A program made the translations under genes and the position numbers. A DNA stretch of 64,000 bases from Mycetocola zhadangensis. GTDB lineage: Bacteria > Actinomycetota > Actinomycetes > Actinomycetales > Microbacteriaceae. Of the stretch, positions 55,422-64,000 are shown one piece after another (the stretch's first letter is position 1; each line of letters opens with the position of its first letter). Under the pieces are notes generated by a model, which was not told the DNA's origin, did not search any database, and was given only the letters and a program-made list of their open reading frames with translations. The stretch covers positions 1,280,540-1,344,539 of the forward strand of contig NZ_RCWJ01000001.1 in the NCBI RefSeq assembly GCF_003668565.1. Reading direction: 5' to 3'.

Positions 55422-56075
55422 TCAGCTGGCCGGGAAGGATCCGAGTTTCGGATGCCGCGTCCACGGTTCATTTGCGTCGCCGAGTGTGTCCCAGTTGCGC
55501 TGTTCTGCCGCTGAGGCCGCGAGCACGGCTATGCAGAGTGACGGGTTCTGGATGCGCCGCTCGAGCACAGCGGTGACAAGCTCATCCAGCGGAGCCCACC
55601 GCGTGACGATGTCGGCCTCTTCCGCCTCGCGTTCAAAGGGCTCACTCGTCGCGGTCAGCCCTCGAGCCAGGTAGATCCGGATGACTTCGTCGCTGCCGCC
55701 AGGTGAGGTGGCGAACTCGGCCAAGACATCCCAGTCGCGTGCCTCGAGGTCGACCTCTTCGGCGAGTTCCCGCTTCGCGGCGACGAGTGGGTCCTCTCCT
55801 TCGATGTCGAGGAGGCCGGCCGGGATCTCCCACTCACGGGAGCGAACCGGATGCCGATACTGCTGGATGAGCAGGACCTGGTCGTTCTCGTCCATGGCAA
55901 ACACCGCAACAGCACCGGTGTGGTCCATGTACTCGCGGGTGATGTCTTCGCCTCGGTAGTCGAAGACATCACGGCGGACGCCCCAGACCATGCCGTCGAA
56001 GACGAGTTCGCTCGAGCGAACCTCAACCTCGGTCGGCTCGTCCTCGAGCGGTCGGTCCTCTAAGAACTCAGGCAC
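55422..56075 (-). CDS. ADP-ribose pyrophosphatase-type NUDIX hydrolase
   Basis: This 217-residue enzyme has NUDIX box residues in [20 protein letters not shown] followed by AEEVDL, and the ADPRase-type [20 protein letters not shown] 56075 overlaps the pyrG stop by eight bases. Relatives cleave ADP-ribose to AMP and ribose 5-phosphate. Confidence 0.9.
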   Translation of the reverse strand: MPEFLEDRPLEDEPTEVEVRSSELVFDGMVWGVRRDVFDYRGEDITREYMDHTGAVAVFAMDENDQVLLIQQYRHPVRSREWEIPAGLLDIEGEDPLVAAKRELAEEVDLEARDWDVLAEFATSPGGSDEVIRIYLARGLTATSEPFEREAEEADIVTRWAPLDELVTAVLERRIQNPSLCIAVLAASAAEQRNWDTLGDANEPWTRHPKLGSFPAS

Positions 56076-57756
56076 CGGCAACTTCAAACAGCAGGCTGGC
56101 CTGCTGGCGCTCGAGTGCTGCACCGATCAGCCCGCGGAAGAGCGGGTGGGCGTGGGTCGGACGTGACCGTAGCTCGGGGTGAGCCTGGGTGCCAACGTAG
56201 AACGGGTGCTCGTCGCGATCGAGTTCAACAAACTCAACCAACTGGCCATCCGGGCTGGTCCCCGAGAAAACGAGTCCGGCATCCGCAATCTGCTGGCGGT
56301 AACGGTTGCTGACTTCGTAACGGTGACGGTGACGCTCGGTGATCTCGGTCGAACCGTACAGCTCGGCGGTGATCGATCCTTCGTCGAGGGAGGCGGGGTA
56401 GGAGCCGAGACGCATGGTTCCGCCGAGGTCTCCCCCCGCGATGATCTCGACCTGCTCGGCCATCGTCGCGATGACGGGGAACTCGGTGTCCGGGTCGAAC
56501 TCGCTCGAGCTGGCACCGGTGAGGCCTGCTTCGTTACGGGCGTATTCGATCACCATGCACTGGAGGCCGAGGCACAGTCCAAGGGTCGGGATCTTGTTGT
56601 CGCGGGCGAATTTCAGTGCGCCGAGCTTTCCTTCGATTCCACGGATGCCGAAACCACCAGGCACGCAGATTCCATCGAGCTCACCGAGGGCCTTTGCTGC
56701 GCCCTCGGGGGTTTCGCACTCGTCTGAGGGGATCCACTGCAGCTTCACCTTCGACTCGTGCGCGAATCCGCCGGCGCGGAGTGCTTCGGTGACCGAGAGG
56801 TAGGCGTCAGGCAGGTCGATGTATTTGCCGACGAGGCCGATGGTGACCTCGTGCTTGGGCTCGTGAACTGCCTTGAGCACCGGCGACCAGGCTGACCAGT
56901 CGACGTCGTCTGCTTCGAGTCCGAGGAGGTCGATGATGTACGCGTCGAGGCCCTGGTCGTGGAGCACGGTGGGGATGTCGTAAATGCTTGGGACGTCAAC
57001 ACAGTTGACGACGGCGGCTTCGTCGACGTCACACATCAGCGCGATCTTGCGCTTGTTCGACTCAGACACCGGGCGGTCGCTGCGGAGGACGAGTGCGTCC
57101 GGCTGGATACCGATTGAACGAAGCGCGGCAACGGAGTGCTGCGTCGGCTTGGTCTTCTGCTCGCCTGAAGCGCCCATGTACGGCACCAGGGAGACGTGGA
57201 CGAAGAAGACGTTCTTGCGACCGAGCTCGTGGCGCACCTGGCGTGCTGCCTCGAGGAACGGCTGCGACTCGATGTCGCCGACCGTGCCGCCGACCTCGGT
57301 GATGATCACGTCTGGCTTCGGGTCGTTCGACGCCTGGAGGCGCATGCGGCGCTTGATCTCGTCTGTGATGTGCGGGATGACCTGCACTGTGTCGCCGAGG
57401 TATTCACCGCGTCGTTCGCGGGCGATGACCGTCGAGTAGATCTGACCTGTGGTGACGTTCGCCGCCTGGCTCAGGTTGATGTCGAGGAAACGCTCGTAGT
57501 GGCCGATGTCGAGGTCGGTCTCTGTGCCGTCGTCTGTGACGAAGACTTCACCGTGCTGGAACGGGTTCATCGTTCCGGGGTCGACGTTCAGGTAAGGGTC
57601 GAGTTTCTGCATGACAACACGCAGTCCCCGAGCTGTGAGCAGGTTGCCAAGGCTTGCGGCCGTGAGTCCCTTGCCCAACGAAGAAACGACACCACCGGTC
57701 ACAAAAATGTGCTTGGTCGTGTCGTTCGAAAGGTCCGCGTCTGTAATGTTCACCAC
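56068..57756 (-). CDS. pyrG: CTP synthase
   Basis: This 562-residue enzyme makes CTP from UTP, ATP and glutamine. The synthetase domain starts [16 protein letters not shown]. The class I glutaminase domain has the Cys in [12 protein letters not shown] and a C-terminal His/Glu in [10 protein letters not shown]. The start is a GTG. It lies seven bases from recN. Confidence 0.97.
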   Translation of the reverse strand: MVNITDADLSNDTTKHIFVTGGVVSSLGKGLTAASLGNLLTARGLRVVMQKLDPYLNVDPGTMNPFQHGEVFVTDDGTETDLDIGHYERFLDINLSQAANVTTGQIYSTVIARERRGEYLGDTVQVIPHITDEIKRRMRLQASNDPKPDVIITEVGGTVGDIESQPFLEAARQVRHELGRKNVFFVHVSLVPYMGASGEQKTKPTQHSVAALRSIGIQPDALVLRSDRPVSESNKRKIALMCDVDEAAVVNCVDVPSIYDIPTVLHDQGLDAYIIDLLGLEADDVDWSAWSPVLKAVHEPKHEVTIGLVGKYIDLPDAYLSVTEALRAGGFAHESKVKLQWIPSDECETPEGAAKALGELDGICVPGGFGIRGIEGKLGALKFARDNKIPTLGLCLGLQCMVIEYARNEAGLTGASSSEFDPDTEFPVIATMAEQVEIIAGGDLGGTMRLGSYPASLDEGSITAELYGSTEITERHRHRYEVSNRYRQQIADAGLVFSGTSPDGQLVEFVELDRDEHPFYVGTQAHPELRSRPTHAHPLFRGLIGAALERQQASLLFEVAGA

Positions 57757-57762
57757 GGGCTT

Positions 57763-59481
57763 CTATCCTACCATGTGAGTTGCGGACCGGGCGAGCGTCA
57801 GGAGCTCCCCCGCGTGGGCAAGGCCCGATTCGCTGTCGGCGAGACCGGACAGCAGGCGCGCCATTTCGGCGGTGCGTTCGTCACCGGTGAGCTGACGGAC
57901 GCTGGATGCTGTGACGGTTCCGTCGGAGTCTTTTACGACGGCGAGGTGGTTGTTGGCGAATGCCGCGACCTGTGCCAGGTGGGTGACCGCGATGACCTGG
58001 GCGGTTTCGGCGAGTTTGGCGAGCCGGCGGCCGATCTCGATGGCGGCAGCTCCACCCACGCCAGAGTCGACCTCGTCGAAGACGAAGGTCGGAACCGGAT
58101 CGGTGCCGGCGATGACCACCTCGATGGCCAGCATGACCCGCGAGAGCTCACCACCCGACGCACCCTTCGCCAGCGCACGAGGTTCGGCGCCGGCGTGTGG
58201 CTTGAGCAGGAAGGAGATGTTGTCGCGACCGGAGAAGGTGAGCTCGTCAGTTCCAGTGACGTCGATCACGAGGGTGGCGTCAGGCATGGCCAGGGCGGAC
58301 AGCTCGTCTGAGACGGCGGTGGCCAGCCGGGCGGCCGCGCTGCCGCGCATCTCGCTGACGCGAGTGGCCAGGGTGTCGACCAGCGTGGCATCCGCTTCGA
58401 CGATCGTTGTCAGTTCGTCGATGCGGTCGGAGTCACTGTCGAGTTCGAGCAGCCGACGGTTGCCATTTTCGAGCGTGGCGAGGACGTCGTCGAAGGACGG
58501 GCCGTACTTGCGCAGCAGGACGCTGAGTTCACTGCGTCGGTCCTGCACGATTTCGAGTTCGCGTGCACCGTCGGCGTCGAGGCCGGCCAGGTAACGGGAG
58601 AGTTCGAGCGCGACCTCTGACAGCTGGTAGCTCGCTGTCGCGACCTGCTCGGCGAGCGTGCCGAGTTCGGCGTCGTATGCGGAGACGCGCTCAAGCTGAC
58701 GGCGTGCCGAGTCGAGGAGCATAGCGACGTCGGGGCCCTCTGACTCCTCGGCCGAGATCGCTTCACGTGCGCCGGCGGCGGCGAGCCGCAGCTCTTCGAG
58801 GTTCGTGAGTCGTTCGGCGCGGGTGGCGAGTTCGTCGTCCTCACCCGGCTGCGGAGCGACAGCTTCGATCTCGGCGATGATTTCGCGCAGGTCGGCTGCT
58901 TCGGCGCTGCGGGCGTCGCGTTCGCGGATGAGGGTGTCGCGCTCCGTGGTGTTTTCAAGGAAACGCGAGTAGACGGTGCGGTAGTCGGCGAGAAGCTCGG
59001 CCAGCTCAGCGCCGGCGAACCGGTCGAGGGCATCACGTTGCGCGGTCTGTGAGCGCAGCCGCACCTGGTCGGACTGACCGTGCACCACGACAAGCTGTTC
59101 GCCGAGTTCGGCGAGTACACCAACGGGGGCGCTGCGCCCACCGACCTGAGCCCGGCTTCGACCTTCAGCAGAGACGGAGCGGCCGAGGGTGAGCTCTGCC
59201 TGCCCCTCGCCAAACGGGTCGACTCCCCCGCCGGCTTCGGCGACACGATCGGCGACAGCGCCGTCGGCCGGGATGACCCAGCGTCCGTCGACACTGGCCT
59301 GGCCGTTGCCCTGCCGGATCACACCGGAATCAGCGCGACCGCCGAGCAGCAGCCCGAGCGCGGTGACGACCATGGTCTTCCCTGCGCCGGTTTCACCGGT
59401 GATGGCCGTGAAGCCGGTGCCGAGTGGGAGCGTCGCCTCAGCGATCACTCCAAGGTCACGGATGCCTATTTCCTCAATCAT
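57763..59481 (-). CDS. recN: DNA repair protein RecN
   Basis: This 572-residue SMC-like ATPase acts in double-strand break repair. It has Walker A GETGAGKTMVVTALG, a central coiled coil of about 240 residues, the signature GASGGELSRVMLAIE and Walker B FVFDEVDSGVGG. The ATG overlaps the nadK stop by eight bases. Confidence 0.96.
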   Translation of the reverse strand: MIEEIGIRDLGVIAEATLPLGTGFTAITGETGAGKTMVVTALGLLLGGRADSGVIRQGNGQASVDGRWVIPADGAVADRVAEAGGGVDPFGEGQAELTLGRSVSAEGRSRAQVGGRSAPVGVLAELGEQLVVVHGQSDQVRLRSQTAQRDALDRFAGAELAELLADYRTVYSRFLENTTERDTLIRERDARSAEAADLREIIAEIEAVAPQPGEDDELATRAERLTNLEELRLAAAGAREAISAEESEGPDVAMLLDSARRQLERVSAYDAELGTLAEQVATASYQLSEVALELSRYLAGLDADGARELEIVQDRRSELSVLLRKYGPSFDDVLATLENGNRRLLELDSDSDRIDELTTIVEADATLVDTLATRVSEMRGSAAARLATAVSDELSALAMPDATLVIDVTGTDELTFSGRDNISFLLKPHAGAEPRALAKGASGGELSRVMLAIEVVIAGTDPVPTFVFDEVDSGVGGAAAIEIGRRLAKLAETAQVIAVTHLAQVAAFANNHLAVVKDSDGTVTASSVRQLTGDERTAEMARLLSGLADSESGLAHAGELLTLARSATHMVG

Positions 59482-60391
59482 TCGCGTCGGGTCCCCTCCA
59501 GCCGGTGACCGGCAGATGGAATTTCTTCACGAGCCGGTCGGTGAACGGGCTCTGGTGCAGGCGAGCGAGCCGCACGGGAATGGGCGAACGGCGAACGACG
59601 ACACGGGCGCCAGGGTCAAGTTCATGGGTGCGACGGCCGTCGCACCAGAGCACGCCGGTGCCGTTGGTGCGCTGGAGGACCTCGACGGCGAGCGACGAGT
59701 CCGGTCCGACGACGACCGGCCGCGCGAACAGGGCGTGGGCGCTGAGCGGAACGAGCATCATCGCTTCCACCGTCGGCCAGATGATCGGTCCACCGGCGGA
59801 GAAACCGTATGCGGTTGATCCGGTCGGCGTCGAAACGACGACGCCGTCGCAACCGAAGGTGGACAGCGGGCGACCGTCCACTTCAATGACGACTTCGAGC
59901 ATCCGTTCTCTGCTGCCTTTTTCAACCGTCGCTTCGTTGAGCGCCCAGCTCTCCCAGACCACTTCGTCTCGGACCTTGACCCGGACGGACAGTGTGAGGC
60001 GTTCTTCGACGAGGTAGTCACCGGCAATGACGCGGTGCACGGCGTCGGCGAGGTCATCGCGTTCGCTTTCGGCCAGGAAACCAACGTGGCCGAGGTTGAC
60101 GCCGAGGAGCGGCGCCGAATAACCACGCACGAGTTCGGCCGCGCGCAGGATCGTGCCGTCTCCACCGAGCACGATCACCAGTTCGAGCTCGTCGGCCGAG
60201 ACGTTTTCGCCGAGGATCGCGATGTCGCCGAGCTCAGCACCGGTTTCGAGAATCTCGTCGCGTTCCTGGCGGATGAGCACCGGATGAGCACCTGCCGCCT
60301 GCAGCTGGGCAAGCACCTGAACGGCGGCGTCAAGCGAGTCGGCGCGGCCCGTGTGTGAAACGACCAGGATGAATCTGCGGTCAGAATCCAT
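59474..60391 (-). CDS. nadK: NAD kinase
   Basis: This 305-residue enzyme phosphorylates NAD to NADP. It contains VVLGGDGTILRAAEL, NLGHVGFLAE and the TPTGSTAYGFSAGGP motif. ATG 60391 has GGAG ten bases upstream; a GTG at 60400, overlapping the tlyA stop, is possible. Confidence 0.95.
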   Translation of the reverse strand: MDSDRRFILVVSHTGRADSLDAAVQVLAQLQAAGAHPVLIRQERDEILETGAELGDIAILGENVSADELELVIVLGGDGTILRAAELVRGYSAPLLGVNLGHVGFLAESERDDLADAVHRVIAGDYLVEERLTLSVRVKVRDEVVWESWALNEATVEKGSRERMLEVVIEVDGRPLSTFGCDGVVVSTPTGSTAYGFSAGGPIIWPTVEAMMLVPLSAHALFARPVVVGPDSSLAVEVLQRTNGTGVLWCDGRRTHELDPGARVVVRRSPIPVRLARLHQSPFTDRLVKKFHLPVTGWRGPDAND

Positions 60392-60396
60392 CCGTG

Positions 60397-61245
60397 TCAC
60401 GCTCCAGCTATCTCGGTAATTGTGTCCAACCATTCTGTCGGATTGCGCCCCGCGACGCTGGGGGCATTGACATCGGGTGCTGCGGAACGCAACCAGACCA
60501 GGTATTCACGATTGCCGTGTCCTCCGACGATGGGTGACTCGATCAGGCCGGCTGTGCCGAGGCCGAGGTCCCACGCGTGCCACAGCACCGACGCGATCGC
60601 GTCGGCGCGCAGCGCGTCGTTGCGTACGATTCCCTCGCGGATTCCGCCACGCCCGACCTCGAATTGCGGCTTGATTAGCATCAGGAAGTCGCTGTCCGGC
60701 GCCGCCGATCGCTGCAACGGGCCCAGCACGTGGGTCAGCGAGATAAAGGACAGGTCACCGACAATCAGATTCGGTGATTGTGAGACAGCGGATGCTCCTG
60801 CGAGGTTTTCCGGCGTCAGGTCACGAACGTTGAATCCCTCGATCACACTGACCCTTGGGTCGTTCGCGATTTCGGGGGCGAGCTGGCCGTGGCCAACGTC
60901 AAGTGCGATCACGTGGCGGGCTCCGCGTTCGAGCAGCACCTGCGTGAACCCTCCGGTTGATGCGCCGGCGTCAAGCGCCAGTCGCCCGGTCGGGTCCACT
61001 CCGAACGCGTCGAGCGCGCCGAGGAGCTTGTGGGCGCCGCGGCTGACGTAGTGATCGGTTCCTGCGACCTCGATGCGGTAACTTCCGCGAACCTTGGCGG
61101 CGGGCTTCACCACGGCGCGACCGTTGACGGTGACGAGCCCGTCGGCGATGAGCCGTGCGGCCAGGGTGCGTGAGCGGGCGTGACCGCGGGTGACGAGGGC
61201 GGCGTCGAGCCGCTGTTCGACGTCATCGGCGCCGAGCTCGGTCAA
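60397..61245 (-). CDS. tlyA: rRNA 2'-O-methyltransferase TlyA
   Basis: This 282-residue enzyme methylates 16S and 23S rRNA and influences capreomycin susceptibility in mycobacteria. It has an N-terminal S4 domain (QRLDAALVTRGHARSRT) and an FtsJ-type fold with SAM motif ALDAGASTGGFTQVLL. The TTG start has AGGAG six bases upstream and overlaps the small upstream gene. Confidence 0.94.
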   Translation of the reverse strand: MTELGADDVEQRLDAALVTRGHARSRTLAARLIADGLVTVNGRAVVKPAAKVRGSYRIEVAGTDHYVSRGAHKLLGALDAFGVDPTGRLALDAGASTGGFTQVLLERGARHVIALDVGHGQLAPEIANDPRVSVIEGFNVRDLTPENLAGASAVSQSPNLIVGDLSFISLTHVLGPLQRSAAPDSDFLMLIKPQFEVGRGGIREGIVRNDALRADAIASVLWHAWDLGLGTAGLIESPIVGGHGNREYLVWLRSAAPDVNAPSVAGRNPTEWLDTITEIAGA

Positions 61246-61406
61246 GCCGGGCTCCTGGCTGACAGCTTGTCGCCGACCTCGAGCTGGGCGCGCAGTTCCT
61301 CGTGCAGTTGGGCGTACGCGTCGGCCCGTGCCTCAAGCGGCTGGTCCTCGATCAGATGAAGCCGAGGGACGAGCGCGTCGTCGGTCAACTGGGGGTTCTC
61401 ACTCAC
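61242..61406 (-). CDS. small conserved-type protein upstream of tlyA
   Basis: This 54-residue acidic, helical peptide contains LIEDQPLEARADAYAQLHEE. It overlaps the tlyA start by four bases and follows the HAD gene closely, the place where actinobacteria often encode a small hypothetical protein. The GTG start is the most plausible but has a close ribosome site. Confidence 0.65.
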   Translation of the reverse strand: MSENPQLTDDALVPRLHLIEDQPLEARADAYAQLHEELRAQLEVGDKLSARSPA

Positions 61407-61428
61407 GTCCCCTACGTTACCCGCGAGC

Positions 61429-62457
61429 TCAGGAATACAGGCGTTCCGGCACGTTGAACCCAAAGATCGCTCGACCCGATGCCCAGATGACGGCGCAGGC
61501 CGCCCGCAGGAGGTCGATCGGCTCGGAGCCGTCCTTCACGATGATCACGTCGTTGCCGTCGATCCGAACCACCGCACTGCCGACGGTCGCCTCGGAATTG
61601 TCGCGTGACATCCGCGTGACCGGATACGGTTCGTGCAATTGACGCAGGTCGTCCACGATAAAGGTTGGACGTGAATACTTGTCTGCGGCGAGCACGTGTT
61701 TGGCCTTGTCGACGCCGGTGAGAACGAGCACCGAATCGATGCCGGCGCGGTTCGCGCCGAGGATGTCGGTGTCGAGCCGGTCGCCGATGAACAGTGGACG
61801 CGTTGAGCCGAACCGGATTTTGGCCTCATCGAAAATGGGGGTTTCCGGTTTACCAGCGACCGTCGCCAGGCGGCCAACCGCGGTGTGCACTGCGGAGACC
61901 AGGGTTCCGTTTCCCGGCGCGATGCCTCGCGCCTGCGGGATGGTCCAGTCGGTGTTCGTCGCGATCCACGGGATCTCGACGCCGTCCTCGCGCGGGTGCA
62001 GCGCGTATGCAGCCTCGGCGAGGTCCGACCAGCTGACGTGTGGGGCGAAGCCCTGGAGCACGGCGGCAGGAGCGTCGTCGGCCGAGCGGGTCACGGTGTA
62101 TCCACCCTTTTCGAGTTCGGAGACGAGACCTTCTCCCCCGACGACCAGGACGGTCGAGCCCGCCGGCACGTGGTTGCCGAGCAGGCGAACCGCGGCCTGA
62201 GGGCTCGTGACGACCTCGTTCGGCGCGACTGTCAGGCCGAGCTCGGTGAGGTGCTCGGCGACAGACACGTCGGTACGCGACGCGTTGTTCGTGATGTACC
62301 CGACACGAATGCTCTCCGCGGCACGGTTGAGGCTCTCGATGGCGTGCGGGATCGCGTGCGGTCCCGCATACACAACGCCGTCGAGGTCGGCGAGGAGAAC
62401 ATCGACGCCGTCGAGCGGCGTCTGACCCTTACTTTTCCGGCTGAGCAGCGGACTCAT
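61429..62457 (-). CDS. HAD-superfamily NagD-like phosphatase
   Basis: This 342-residue HAD IIA phosphatase has VLLADLDGVVYAG (nucleophile Asp), GYITNNASRTD and FIGDRLDTDILGANRAG (motif IV). Relatives hydrolyse glycerol phosphate, pyridoxal phosphate or nucleotides. ATG 62457 overlaps the preceding gene by 29 bases; the longer frame is a shadow of that gene. Confidence 0.88.
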   Translation of the reverse strand: MSPLLSRKSKGQTPLDGVDVLLADLDGVVYAGPHAIPHAIESLNRAAESIRVGYITNNASRTDVSVAEHLTELGLTVAPNEVVTSPQAAVRLLGNHVPAGSTVLVVGGEGLVSELEKGGYTVTRSADDAPAAVLQGFAPHVSWSDLAEAAYALHPREDGVEIPWIATNTDWTIPQARGIAPGNGTLVSAVHTAVGRLATVAGKPETPIFDEAKIRFGSTRPLFIGDRLDTDILGANRAGIDSVLVLTGVDKAKHVLAADKYSRPTFIVDDLRQLHEPYPVTRMSRDNSEATVGSAVVRIDGNDVIIVKDGSEPIDLLRAACAVIWASGRAIFGFNVPERLYS

Positions 62458-64000
62458 CCAACTGTTCTCCCGTGTTCTCTTCGGCGTGCAACTCGTCGTC
62501 TGCCTCAGGGGCAGCCTCAGCGGGGTCGATCTCCTCAGCCTCAGCCTCATCTGTGGTGACGTCATCGCCGAAAGTCTCCTCGGAGTCCTCGTCGAACGCA
62601 CCGGAGGCGACAGCACTGGCGAGGTCACCCATGTCGTCGATGTCGAGCGGGATTCCCTCGGCCTCTGTCGCGTCGACCTCGTCAGCTTCATCGGGCTCTT
62701 CGACGATCTCGAACACCTCAATGGTCTCGAGTTCGTTATCTCCACGCTGTTCAGCGAGAGCAGCGGATGCCACCTTCGCACGTTTACGCCACACCGCGGC
62801 TTCGTCAGCGCGACCGAGTTCTTCGAGAACCTCGGCTTCGGCGGAGAAGAGGCTGGGGCTCCACTCGAACGCGCGGTTCGGGTTGAGTTCAGGAACCTGC
62901 AGTTCAGCGAGAGCGAGCTCCGGCTGGCCCAGGTCGAGTCGTGCACCCGACATGGCGATTGCCAGGGCAACCCGCACCGGGGACGACAGGCTGGCGCGCT
63001 CGACCGAACGACCCAGCTCGAGTGCGCGTTCGGGGCGACCGACACCGCGTTCGCTGTCGACCATCAGGGGCACCTGGTCGTTTGACCCGGTGATGCGTCG
63101 GTGGGTTCGGAGTTCGCGGAGCGCGAGTGCGTAGTCGCCGGTTTCGTATGCCGTAATCGCAAGGGTCTCGCGCACAACACCGATACGTCCGGCACGTCGA
63201 GCCGCTGACAGAGCGTGCTGGTGCGCCAGTTCGGGGTCCTCGTCGATAAGCATTGCGGCCATCGCGAGGTGACGAGCGACGCGTTCAGCGTTGTCTGTTG
63301 TCAGCGTTTTGAGTTCGTTGCGGGCGATGCGGTCGAGGTCGTTCGCCGTTACCTCGTCAGGCAGATCGGGGTCGTAGTGGTCCTTGCGAACCATCCGCAG
63401 CTCGCGCTGCATCCGCTGCTCATCGGTCATCTCGTCTTCAGGACTGCTGGCGGTCCTGTCACCTCGGGCAGGCGCGCCGCCGCGGGTCCACAGCTTCTCC
63501 TCGCGACCGCGTCCGCCGCGAGGGCGGTCTTCGCGTGGACGGTCCGGGCGGTCACCGCGCGGCTTGTCACCATACGAAGGACGGTCACCGCGCGGCTTGT
63601 CACCATAAGAGGGACGCTCGCCACGAGGCTTGTCACCATACGACGGACGCTCACCACGAGGCTTGTCACCATACGACGGACGCTCACCACGAGGCTTGTC
63701 ACCATACGACGGACGGTCAGAACGAGACCGGTCGCCTGAGGCGGGACGTTCAGTGCGGGGCTTATCGCCATATGAGGGCCGGTCGCCACGAGGCTTGTCG
63801 CCGTAAGAAGGACGGTCACCGCGAGGCTTGTCACCGTACGAGGGACGCTCACCACGGGGCTTGTCGCCGTAAGAAGGGCGGTCACCACGAGGCTTGTCAC
63901 CATACGACGGACGGTCAGAACGAGACCGGTCGCCTGAGGCGGGACGTTCAGTGCGGGGCTTATCGCCATACGAGGGCCGGTCGCCACGTGGCTTGTCGCC
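62429..64000 (-). CDS. repeat-rich protein with C-terminal helical-repeat domain, 5' partial
   Basis: The gene runs off the right edge. ATG 63430 is not the start: the same frame stays open through 64000 and encodes an Arg/Pro/Gly/Tyr-rich repeat region of at least 190 residues (unit RPSYGDKPRG plus Asp or Glu) leading into GREEKLWTRGGAPARGDR. The C-terminal 330 residues form a TPR-like helical domain (LAMAAMLIDEDPELAHQHAL, ITAYETGDYALALREL) and a strongly acidic tail. The basic repeat region may bind nucleic acid or phase-separate, but that is inference. It overlaps the HAD gene. Confidence 0.85.
   Translation of the reverse strand, partial: GDKPRGDRPSYGDKPRTERPASGDRSRSDRPSYGDKPRGDRPSYGDKPRGERPSYGDKPRGDRPSYGDKPRGDRPSYGDKPRTERPASGDRSRSDRPSYGDKPRGERPSYGDKPRGERPSYGDKPRGERPSYGDKPRGDRPSYGDKPRGDRPDRPREDRPRGGRGREEKLWTRGGAPARGDRTASSPEDEMTDEQRMQRELRMVRKDHYDPDLPDEVTANDLDRIARNELKTLTTDNAERVARHLAMAAMLIDEDPELAHQHALSAARRAGRIGVVRETLAITAYETGDYALALRELRTHRRITGSNDQVPLMVDSERGVGRPERALELGRSVERASLSSPVRVALAIAMSGARLDLGQPELALAELQVPELNPNRAFEWSPSLFSAEAEVLEELGRADEAAVWRKRAKVASAALAEQRGDNELETIEVFEIVEEPDEADEVDATEAEGIPLDIDDMGDLASAVASGAFDEDSEETFGDDVTTDEAEAEEIDPAEAAPEADDELHAEENTGEQLDESAAQPEK
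63541..64000. repeat. 33-bp tandem coding repeats within a 192-bp higher-order unit
   Basis: A 33-base unit encoding RPSYGDKPRG(D/E) recurs at least ten times. A variant block encoding GDRSRSDRPSY and TERPASGDR appears twice, near 63706-63790 and 63898-63980, 192 bases apart, showing expansion by duplication of larger segments. Confidence 0.88.

Noticed and set aside
63427..63987. Separate minus-strand gene over the repeat tract
   Set aside because: It is an alternative frame of the same 33-base repeats; the frame continuous with the downstream helical domain is the coding one.

Overview
The window looks like a chromosomal segment of a high-GC actinobacterium, most probably a Microbacteriaceae member. 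This rests on the codon usage and on the long minus-strand core block (der, cmk, tyrA, rluB, scpB, scpA, parA-like, xerD, NUDIX, pyrG, recN, nadK, tlyA) that is typical of that group. I could run no homology search, so functions come from reading motifs and gene order.

Region 1 (1-9.1 kb) is a mixed chromosomal flank. It holds a glutamate decarboxylase, three membrane proteins, an arylsulfatase, a DHA2-type MFS exporter, and an alpha/beta hydrolase whose promoter carries two 16-bp palindromic operators.

Region 2 (about 9.13-37.84 kb) is an integrated genomic island. On the right it ends in an intact tRNA-Pro(GGG) gene. On the left it ends in a decayed copy of the tRNA 3' end plus the tRNA terminator (30 of 33 bases match in the tRNA part). 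A xis-like gene and a tyrosine integrase sit next to the tRNA, but the integrase reading frame is broken. The island also carries a MobF relaxase-helicase and no recognisable type IV secretion genes, so it looks mobilizable rather than self-transmissible. Its main cargo is a run of eight minus-strand genes (9.5-24.9 kb). Four of these overlap tightly: a membrane TerB-N/TerB/TerB-C protein, a BrxD-like ATPase, an Lhr/BrxHI-like helicase fused to a DnaQ exonuclease, and a DnaQ-BRCT-zinc protein. Upstream of them lie a membrane OB-like protein, a DnaQ-TerB-BRCT-Lsr2 fusion, a membrane-anchored HerA ATPase and an ApeA-like HEPN protein. This is the best candidate for an undescribed DNA-processing or anti-phage system. 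Other cargo includes a second putative HEPN protein, a putative HExxH metalloprotease, a membrane pentapeptide-repeat protein, a Ser/Thr kinase, and an array of three covarying 25-bp palindromes.

Region 3 (38-46.4 kb) is a carbohydrate locus: a ROK repressor diverging from a sugar ABC importer (binding protein and two permeases, no ATPase) and a GH13 alpha-glucosidase. A SnoaL-like protein, a GNAT acetyltransferase and a nucleoside hydrolase follow.

Region 4 (46.5-64 kb) is the conserved minus-strand core for chromosome segregation and dimer resolution (scpAB, parA, xerD), nucleotide synthesis (pyrG, cmk), NADP synthesis (nadK), DNA repair (recN), ribosome biogenesis and modification (der, rluB, tlyA) and tyrosine synthesis (tyrA). 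It ends at a gene that runs off the right edge and encodes a long repetitive Arg/Pro/Gly/Tyr-rich N-terminus joined to a helical-repeat domain.
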